In this document: positions 1-5,293 of the stretch, piece by piece
Numbering within the stretch: position 1 is the stretch's first letter
How the letters are laid out: each line of letters opens with the position of its first letter
Source: Microbacteriaceae bacterium
Lineage (GTDB): Bacteria > Actinomycetota > Actinomycetes > Actinomycetales > Microbacteriaceae
Direction: 5' to 3'
NCBI GenBank assembly: GCA_012719255.1
Contig: JAAYAS010000212.1
Coordinates: forward strand, 1-7,291
Length of the DNA: 7,291 nucleotides
Program-made: the position numbers and the translations under genes
Notes under the pieces: generated by a model
The model's input: only the letters and a program-made list of their open reading frames with translations
The model's database searches: none
Told to the model about the DNA's origin: nothing

Positions 1-1140
1 GACGTCGCGGATCTGCTCGACCATCGTGCGGAACTCGTCCGGCAGCAGCGACACGGTGTGGTCGTTGCCCTCGAGCTCGCGGTCGACAGTGAAGTGCTTC
101 TCGATGATGCGGGCGCCGCGCGCCACCGCCGCCACCGGCACGTGCCAGCCGCGCTCGTGGCCCGAGTAGCCGACGAGGCAGTCGCCGAGCTCGGCGAGCC
201 GGTCGAGGTAGTTGAGGTTCACGTCCTTGAACGGCGCCGGGTACGTCGACTGGCAGTGGAGCAGCGCGTACGAGCTGCCGAGCCGCTGCAGCAGCTCGAC
301 GGTCTCGACGATCTCCTCCTCGCGCGACATGCCGGTCGAGAGCACGAGCGGGATGCCGCGGCCGCCGGCGTCGGCGATGAGGTCGTGGTTGGTGAGGTCG
401 GCCGAGGCGATCTTCATGCCGTCGATGCCGTCGTCGGCGAGCACCTGCGAGCTCGGCAGGTCCCACGGCGTGCACATCACCGCGACGCCCGCCGCGCGCG
501 CGTGCGCGAGCACCGGCAGCAGCTCGTCGGCGCCGAGCGAGAAGCGCGAGAGCAGGTCGAGCGTGTACTGCGCGCCCATGTCCTCACCGGCGGTCTGCGC
601 GCCCGCCTGCCGGTAGAGCGCGTCCATGTCGCGCAGCTGGAACTTCACCGCATCCGCGCCCGCCTCGACCGCGAGGTCGACGAGCCGCCGCGCGAGCTCG
701 GGGTCGCCCTGGTGGTTGTTGCCGATCTCGGCGATCACGAACGTCGGCTCGTCGGGACCGATGCGGTGCTCGCCGATGCGGAGCACGTCGGCGCGGTCGA
801 TCGCGACGGCGACGAGCCGGCCGCGGGCGTCGACGAGCGGCAGGTGGCTGATGCCGCGGCTCGACTGGAACTGCGCCGACAGCTCGGCCGCCGGCGCGTC
901 GATGGAGTAGGCGCGCACGTTCGCGTTCGCCGCCGCGCTCACCGGCGCGTCGAGCGGCGCAGTCGGGTCGGCGAGCAGCCAGCGGCGGAAGTCGCCGTCG
1001 CTGAGCGAGCCGGTGAGGGCGCCGTGGTGGTCGACGCAGAACACGATGCGCTCGCGGTTCGCGGTGATCTTCTGCAGCGCGGCGAGCACCGGCTCGTCGC
1101 CGAAGACGGTGTACGGGGTGAGCGTGCGTTCGATGATCAC
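1..1140 (-). CDS. neuB: Nonulosonic (sialic-type) acid synthase, NeuB family, with N-terminal CBS-domain pair; 3' end cut by window edge
   Basis: The enzyme should condense phosphoenolpyruvate with a hexose-type acceptor (ManNAc in the classic case) to give a nine-carbon 3-deoxy-alpha-keto acid in the cytoplasm. 380 residues are visible. Residues about 8-60 and 66-121 form two CBS repeats (TGSLSDGDFRRWL; GISHLPLVD). The NeuB TIM barrel starts near residue 133 with FVIAEIGNNHQG, then AGADAVKFQ (160-168), MKIASADLTN, LSTGM (268-271) and LLHCQSTYP. GYSGH (H328) and IIEKHF (H349) are 21 residues apart, as are the metal-binding His215 and His236 of meningococcal NeuB. Any C-terminal SAF (antifreeze-like) domain would lie beyond the edge. 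The GTG start overlaps the neuA stop (GTGA) and has GGAG eight bases upstream. Bacterial NeuB proteins normally begin directly with the barrel, so the CBS pair is an addition, probably a nucleotide-sensing regulatory module (inference). Substrate (Neu5Ac, Kdn, legionaminic or other) is not determined. Confidence 0.93.
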   Translation of the reverse strand, partial: MIIERTLTPYTVFGDEPVLAALQKITANRERIVFCVDHHGALTGSLSDGDFRRWLLADPTAPLDAPVSAAANANVRAYSIDAPAAELSAQFQSSRGISHLPLVDARGRLVAVAIDRADVLRIGEHRIGPDEPTFVIAEIGNNHQGDPELARRLVDLAVEAGADAVKFQLRDMDALYRQAGAQTAGEDMGAQYTLDLLSRFSLGADELLPVLAHARAAGVAVMCTPWDLPSSQVLADDGIDGMKIASADLTNHDLIADAGGRGIPLVLSTGMSREEEIVETVELLQRLGSSYALLHCQSTYPAPFKDVNLNYLDRLAELGDCLVGYSGHERGWHVPVAAVARGARIIEKHFTVDRELEGNDHTVSLLPDEFRTMVEQIRDV

Positions 1141-1919
1141 GGGGCGGGCTCCGGGGTGGGGGCGGATGCGGGGGCTGCGGGGCTGGTCGGCGCGGTGGGC
1201 GGGGCGGCGTTGCCGGGCGGCCCGGCCTGGCCGCCGAAGAGCCGCAGCAGCTGCTGCTCGGCGACGGCGAAGTCGGCGGCGGTGTCGATGTCGACGCCCT
1301 CGTCGTCGGCCATCACGAAGACGCCGACGCGGCCGCCGATGCGGTTGTGCTCACGCTCGTACACCTCGGTGCGGGTGAGGTAGAGCGACCCGGTCTCGCG
1401 GTAGAAGAACTCGTCGTCGCGGAGGTCCTGCCGGCGCGGCCGGTTCGCGGGGTCGTAGTGCGGCGTCGCGTCGTGACGCCAGAGGAAGGGCGTCTGCGGC
1501 ACGGTGCCGACGAGCGAGTCGACGCCGGTCGCGGCGAACTGCGCGATGGAGCGGTCGAGGGTGCCGGGGAGCCGCACCGGCGACGTCGCCTGCAGCAGCA
1601 TCACTGCGTCGGGCCGGCGGCCGGCGGCGGTGCGCTCGGCGATCGCGTGCTCGATCACGGGCTCGGTCGGGGTGGTGTCCTCGGCGAGCTCGGCGGGGCG
1701 CAGGAACGGCACCCCGGCGCCGGCCGCGCGGGCGATGCGCGCGAGCTCGGGGTCGTCGGTCGACACCACCACGTCCATCCGCGGGCGGGCGGCGAGCGCC
1801 TGCTCGATGGTCCACACCACGAGCGGCTTGCCGGCGATGGGCCGCTTGTTCTTGCCGGGCACGCCCTTCGAGCCGCCGCGCACCGGGATCACGCAGAGGA
1901 TGCGGATCGGATCGGTCAT
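1137..1919 (-). CDS. neuA: CMP-nonulosonate (N-acylneuraminate-type) cytidylyltransferase
   Basis: This 260-residue protein should activate a nonulosonic acid with CTP, giving the CMP-sugar donor for a transferase. The N-terminal nucleotide-binding signature IPVRGGSKGVPGKNKR spans residues 11-26. It is followed by VVVSTDDPELARIA (50-63), the D81-TTPTEP segment, LLQATSPVR (108-116), FFYRETGSLYLTR (171-183) and VDIDTAADF (209-217), in the order seen in the NeuA/CMP-KDO synthetase superfamily. Length fits single-domain NeuA enzymes (about 220-240) plus a Pro/Ala-rich tail of about 30 residues after residue 228. The ATG overlaps the upstream stop (ATGA), and GGGAGG lies six bases before it. A longer open frame reaching upstream to 2765 is only antisense-like shadow sequence without family motifs, so this ATG is preferred. 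It overlaps the following CBS-NeuB gene by four bases, giving a synthase/activation pair. The sugar cannot be read from the sequence. Confidence 0.93.
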   Translation of the reverse strand: MTDPIRILCVIPVRGGSKGVPGKNKRPIAGKPLVVWTIEQALAARPRMDVVVSTDDPELARIARAAGAGVPFLRPAELAEDTTPTEPVIEHAIAERTAAGRRPDAVMLLQATSPVRLPGTLDRSIAQFAATGVDSLVGTVPQTPFLWRHDATPHYDPANRPRRQDLRDDEFFYRETGSLYLTRTEVYEREHNRIGGRVGVFVMADDEGVDIDTAADFAVAEQQLLRLFGGQAGPPGNAAPPTAPTSPAAPASAPTPEPAP

Positions 1920-3094
1920 GCGGTGCCTCCCACGAGACGCTCGAGCGCCGCGGCGATCGCGCGCGCGGGCTCGAGCTCGGGCACGGCCGGCGGGGGCGTG
2001 GGGCGATCGCGCTCGACGGTGAACTCCCGAAGATCGTACCGCGTCCAGAAATCGCGCACCCATTCGGGCGGATCGACCGCGGTCGCCCAGGCGGGGATGC
2101 CCGCGGCGGCCGCCTCGAGCACGCCCGTCGAGAACACCGCCGCCACCGGCCGGCCGAGCTCGGCGAGCGGTCGGCGGTCGGTGTCGATCTCGATGCCCCG
2201 TCGCTGCCAGACGCGGTGCTGCAACCGCGAGAGCGCATCGCGCTCGGCGGGATGCGGGCGGTAGCTCGCGCCCGTCGTGGTGCAGAAGGCGCTCGCGGCG
2301 GCGGCGGAGCGGCGGCGCGCGAGCTCGGCGCCGTGGAGCTGGCCGAGGAAGACGGGTCGCGCGTGCGGATCGACGGGCGCGACGCCGGCGCGCTCGCGTT
2401 CGAGGCGTTCCTGCGTCGCGCGCCACAGCAGCTGCGCACCGACGACCTCGCTCGTCACGTCGTCGCGGCCCGAGCGCCAGAAGTCGGCGTCGGCCTCGCC
2501 GAAGGCGAGCAGGTGCGCGCCCTCGGGGAGGGGCGGCGCGAACGGCGTCATCAGCCCGTGCTGGGCGACCGCGAAGCGCGCGCCGAGGCGGCCCGCCCAC
2601 GAGTGGGCGATCGCGCTCACCGGCAGGAAGTGCCCGGCGGCGAGCATCGCGCGCACCTCGGCGAGGCCGGCGGGCGGGCCGGGCGGCTCGGCGGTGACGT
2701 TCGCGCCGGAGGTCGCGCCTGCGCTCGCCGCACCGGTGGCGGCGTCGACCCGGCGCACCCGCCACCGCGGGGCGGTCGCGCCGACGCCGGCATCCGCATC
2801 CATCGCCTCAGGCGCCGACGCGGCCGGCACGGGCAGGTGCTCGCGCACATCGCCCGGCGCGAGCACCGCGACCGGCTCGGCGAGGTGCGCGATCGGCGCC
2901 GCGTAGGCCCCGACGGCGCTCGGGGTGGTCGCGTCGAGCACGACGAGGATGCGCGGGGCCGCCTCGCCGAGCGTGTGCAGGTGCAGCTCGGGCGGCGCCG
3001 GCCGGCGGGTGAGGTCGCGCAGGCGCCGCAGCGCGTGGCGGCCGCGCTGCCAGCGGCGCCAGGCGTCGAGGTCGTGGGGATGGTTCAGCGCCAC
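1916..3094 (-). CDS. Putative GT-B-like glycosyltransferase, candidate nonulosonic acid (sialyl) transferase
   Basis: I do not recognise this 392-residue protein with certainty. Its C-terminal half looks like a GT-B polymer transferase: VAQHGLMTPFAPP (176-188), a GEADADFW segment (199-206), YRPHPAERD with H281-P282, and FSTGVLEAAAAGIP (321-334). HP and S-S/T motifs are shared by bacterial sialyltransferases (GT38, GT52) and by TagF-like glycerophosphotransferases. The D/E-D/E-G motif of GT38/GT52 is not obvious. Residues 44-85 resemble a Rossmann-like start (RILVVLDATTPS), and about 92-142 is Ala/Gly/Pro-rich, probably a disordered linker. No signal peptide or membrane segment is seen. The chosen GTG has GGAGG four bases upstream and overlaps the preceding gene by 10 bases. 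Its position directly before neuA and neuB suggests that it uses the CMP-sugar. Alternatives are a teichoic-acid-type polymerase or a transferase for another sugar. The gene is well supported; the function is an inference. Confidence 0.78.
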   Translation of the reverse strand: MALNHPHDLDAWRRWQRGRHALRRLRDLTRRPAPPELHLHTLGEAAPRILVVLDATTPSAVGAYAAPIAHLAEPVAVLAPGDVREHLPVPAASAPEAMDADAGVGATAPRWRVRRVDAATGAASAGATSGANVTAEPPGPPAGLAEVRAMLAAGHFLPVSAIAHSWAGRLGARFAVAQHGLMTPFAPPLPEGAHLLAFGEADADFWRSGRDDVTSEVVGAQLLWRATQERLERERAGVAPVDPHARPVFLGQLHGAELARRRSAAAASAFCTTTGASYRPHPAERDALSRLQHRVWQRRGIEIDTDRRPLAELGRPVAAVFSTGVLEAAAAGIPAWATAVDPPEWVRDFWTRYDLREFTVERDRPTPPPAVPELEPARAIAAALERLVGGTA

Positions 3095-4116
3095 AGGTCC
3101 TCCACGATGGCGAGGCGGTCGACGAAGGTGTGCTCGGCGAGGGTGCGGCGGCGGCCGGCCTCGGCGATGCCGCGGGCCCACTCGGGCTCGGCGATGACCC
3201 GCTCGGCGAGGGCGACGAGCTCGTCGTCGTGCTCGAACACGAGCACCTCGCGGCCGGGCTCGTAGTGCTCGGCGACGTCGGGGCGGTCGATGAGCTGCAC
3301 CGCGCCGACGCCGGGCGCCTCGAAGGTGCGCATCGAGAACCCCTCGTGCGCGTCGCCGTGCACGTTGAGGGTGGCGAGCGAACCGGCCATCACGCCGTAG
3401 TACTCCTCGCGGGGCAGGTCGCGGCCGGCGCCGACGCCGGCCGGCGGGGCGTCGCGGCGGCCGGTGCGGAGCACGTCGATGGGGTGGCGCGACCACTCGC
3501 GGCCGAACGCCGTCACCGGCACGCCGGCCGCGGCGAGCGCCCCCACCGCCCGCTCGCGCTCGGCGTAGCGGGCGCCGACGAAGGTCACCGCGGGCGTGGG
3601 CCGCGGCCGCCAGCGCGCGAGCGAGTCGAAGGCGTTCGCGAGGTGGACGGCGCGCACGCCGGCGGCGCGCAGCTCGGCGACGTCGCTCGGCGAGTAGCTC
3701 GCCACCGGGCCGAGCTCGGCGAGCCGCTGCGGCGTGTAGGGCATGCGGTCGAGCTCGTCGTAGAGCCAGAGCGCCCGGGGCGCGCCGCTCGCGTCGAGCG
3801 CCTCCCACCAGGCGTCGCCGAGCAGATCGCCCTTCACCACGAGCACCGCCTCGGGCGCGGTCTCGCGGAGCGCGGCGATGGCGCGGTCGGTCTTGCGGCG
3901 CCGGGCGACGTCGCCGGCGGCGCCGCCGCGGTGGGCGAGCCGGTTCTCGAGGCGGCGGTGCGGGGCCGTGGCGGCGTCGTAGCGGTGCACGCGCACCTCG
4001 TGGCCGCGCCGGGCGAGGGCCGCGGCGATCGCGCGCCAGTAGCCGTGGAAGTCGGGGGTGACGAGCAGGATGCGCCGGCCGCGGGCATCCCCGCGCGACG
4101 GCCCGGGCGCGCTCAT
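3085..4116 (-). CDS. CgeB-type glycosyltransferase (Glyco_trans_1_2 C-terminal domain)
   Basis: The product is a 343-residue cytoplasmic GT-B glycosyltransferase. The N-terminal domain starts with RRILLVTPDFHGYWRAIAAAL (residues 14-34) and continues through VLVVKGD (91-97) and ALWLYDELDRMPY (115-127). The C-terminal nucleotide-sugar-binding domain begins at VTFVGARYAER (177-187). It carries the CgeB-family block: NVHGDAHEGFSMRTFEAPGV (251-270), a segment ending in DVAEHYEPGREVLVF, and AEAGRRRTLAEHTFVDRL (318-335). This matches PF13524 from memory of the family. Such proteins are common in spore-coat and surface-polysaccharide loci; donor and acceptor are unknown. The ATG overlaps the stop of the GT2 gene (ATGA), with GGAGG seven bases upstream. 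The 3' end overlaps the next GTG start by 10 bases. No signal peptide or membrane helix is seen. Confidence 0.9.
   Translation of the reverse strand: MSAPGPSRGDARGRRILLVTPDFHGYWRAIAAALARRGHEVRVHRYDAATAPHRRLENRLAHRGGAAGDVARRRKTDRAIAALRETAPEAVLVVKGDLLGDAWWEALDASGAPRALWLYDELDRMPYTPQRLAELGPVASYSPSDVAELRAAGVRAVHLANAFDSLARWRPRPTPAVTFVGARYAERERAVGALAAAGVPVTAFGREWSRHPIDVLRTGRRDAPPAGVGAGRDLPREEYYGVMAGSLATLNVHGDAHEGFSMRTFEAPGVGAVQLIDRPDVAEHYEPGREVLVFEHDDELVALAERVIAEPEWARGIAEAGRRRTLAEHTFVDRLAIVEDLWR
3099..3103 (-). promoter_or_regulatory. Ribosome binding site GGAGG fixing the GTG start at 3094
   Basis: On the minus strand GGAGG is followed by ACCT and then GTG. Four bases is a short spacing, but no better ATG/GTG/TTG in this frame lies nearby. 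The site sits within the last codons of the upstream CgeB-type gene, consistent with coupled translation. Confidence 0.55.
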
Positions 4117-5195
4117 CGCCCGGCCTCCGCGTCGGCCGGCGGAGCGTCGGCGTCGTGCGCGCCGGTCGCGTGCCCGGTGCCGGGAGCGCCGGTCTCGTGC
4201 TCGGTGCTGCCGGGGCGATCGGCGCGCGTCGCGGCCGGCGGGCGGTCGCCGCGGTCGCCGCCCCAGATGAGGTCGAGCTCGAAGCGGGCGGTGGCGAGCG
4301 GGTCGACGTCGCGGCCGAGCGCGCGCCGCGGCAGGTTCGCGGCGAGGTTCACGAGCGTCGCCGCGGTGAGCGCGAGCCGCTGCCGCAGCGGACCCTCGTC
4401 CCACTTGCGGGCGTAGCGGAGGCGGGCCGCGACGAGCCAGCGGCGCCGCCGCTCGTCGTCGCTCGAGCCGCCGCCGACGTGCTCGACGCGCACGGTGCCG
4501 AGGTACACGGCCGGCAGGCCCCGCTCGCGCAGGCGACGCTGGAGGTCGACCTCCTCGACGTACATCCGGTAGCCCTCGTCGATGCCGCCGACCCGCAGCA
4601 GCGCCTCGCGGGGGAGGAGCATCGCGGCGCCGGCCACCCAGTCGACGGTGACGACGGCGCCCTCCACCGCGCGCGTGTCGTGGCCGACGGCCTCGTGCAG
4701 GCCCGGCAGGTGCCGCCAGCGGGCGAGCGGCGCGAGCCACTCGACGGCGTAGTGGCGGGTGCGGGGGAAGTGCCGGCCCGCCCAGCCCGAGCGGCCGCGC
4801 GTCTCCTCGACGTGGGGGCTCACGACCGCGGGCAGCCACGGCCGGGCCTCGCCGACGAAGCGCGCCACGAAGTCGGGCTCGATCGACAGATCGCTGTTGA
4901 GCACGAGCAGCAGCTCGCCGCGCGCCGCCTCGGCGCCGGTGTTCACCGCCGCGCCGAAGCCGCCGTTGCGCTCGCGGCGCACCACCCGCACGGGTGCGGC
5001 GTCGCCGGTAGCGCCCGGGGCGTCGAAGGGCCGCGGCGAGCGGTCGTCGACGACGACGATCTCGTGGCTCGGCAGCGGATGCCGCTCGGCAGGGCGCTGC
5101 GTGCGCAGCTGGGCCACGAGCGCGGCCGCGGGGGCCGGGTCGCCGTAGTGCGGCACGATCACGGTGAGCTCGAGCGGCTCGGCGCCGGTGCGCAT
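4113..5195 (-). CDS. GT2 family glycosyltransferase, WbbL/rhamnosyltransferase-like
   Basis: This 360-residue GT-A enzyme should transfer a sugar, possibly rhamnose, from a nucleotide donor to a growing surface polysaccharide at the inner membrane face. The fold starts at LTVIVPHYGD (residues 10-19). Then come VVVDDRS (47-53), RNGGFGAAVNTGAEAARGE (76-94), and LVLNSDLSIEPDF (97-109), where NSD stands for the metal-binding DxD. VAGAAMLLPREALLRVGGID (187-206) leads into YVEEVDLQRRLRERG (212-226), which holds the catalytic-base region, and then VRVEHVGGGSS. These blocks are typical of WbbL-type GT2 proteins. The last 48 residues or so (after WGGD, 311-314) are Ala/Gly/Asp/His-rich and probably disordered. 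The ATG has GGAAGG nine bases upstream, and no earlier start exists in frame. It is the first gene of the tightly overlapping block. The sugar is not determined. Confidence 0.94.
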   Translation of the reverse strand: MRTGAEPLELTVIVPHYGDPAPAAALVAQLRTQRPAERHPLPSHEIVVVDDRSPRPFDAPGATGDAAPVRVVRRERNGGFGAAVNTGAEAARGELLLVLNSDLSIEPDFVARFVGEARPWLPAVVSPHVEETRGRSGWAGRHFPRTRHYAVEWLAPLARWRHLPGLHEAVGHDTRAVEGAVVTVDWVAGAAMLLPREALLRVGGIDEGYRMYVEEVDLQRRLRERGLPAVYLGTVRVEHVGGGSSDDERRRRWLVAARLRYARKWDEGPLRQRLALTAATLVNLAANLPRRALGRDVDPLATARFELDLIWGGDRGDRPPAATRADRPGSTEHETGAPGTGHATGAHDADAPPADAEAGR

Positions 5196-5293
5196 CTCAG
5201 TCGGCCTTCCGCCGTCGAGCGGCCACGGCGGGCCGCCGGCGCGGGGGTGCGCCGGACCCGGGTCGGCTTCGAACCTGCGCGCAGTCCATCGCG
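5196..5293. other. 98-base intergenic gap, only non-coding stretch in the window
   Basis: The gap separates the stop of the GT4-GT4 fusion from the GT2 start. It holds the GT2 ribosome binding site (GGAAGG on the minus strand, 5205-5210), a GC-rich inverted repeat at 5236-5255, a 10-base palindrome gacccgggtc (5255-5264) and ttcgaa (5268-5273). I see no convincing -35/-10 promoter and no T-tract terminator. A 30-codon minus-strand frame (5289 to 5197) fills most of it and stops one base before the GT2 ATG. It is Arg/Pro-rich and has only a weak AGG upstream, so I do not call it a gene. The gap could hold a secondary promoter, but the sequence does not show one. Confidence 0.6.
5236..5255. repeat. 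Short GC-rich inverted repeat (possible hairpin) between the glycosyltransferase genes
   Basis: A perfect 7-base stem (ccggcgc / gcgccgg) surrounds a 6-base loop (gggggt). No T-run follows on either strand, so it is not a classic intrinsic terminator. Such stems arise easily by chance in DNA this GC-rich. At most it could modulate readthrough or mRNA stability upstream of the GT2 gene. Confidence 0.3.

Noticed and set aside
1141..1234. Repetitive-looking G/C tract at the end of neuA
   Set aside because: It is coding sequence for a Pro/Ala-rich tail, with no regular repeat unit or direct repeats of useful length.
58..1383. Long plus-strand open frame antisense to the CBS-NeuB gene
   Set aside because: It is Arg/Val/Ala/Glu-rich with no recognisable domain, and lies opposite a well-supported synthase. 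Extreme GC makes such antisense frames open by chance.
1347..2264. Plus-strand open frame antisense to neuA and the end of the unassigned transferase gene
   Set aside because: No family motifs and low-complexity composition; the opposite strand carries clear NeuA motifs.
1920..2765. N-terminal extension of the neuA frame
   Set aside because: The extension is Arg-rich shadow sequence of the upstream gene. The ATG at 1919 has a good ribosome binding site and starts just before the nucleotide-binding motif.
5197..5289. 30-codon minus-strand frame in the gap before the GT2 gene
   Set aside because: Arg/Pro/Ala-rich, weak ribosome binding site, no recognisable feature. Only its position next to the GT2 start is suggestive.
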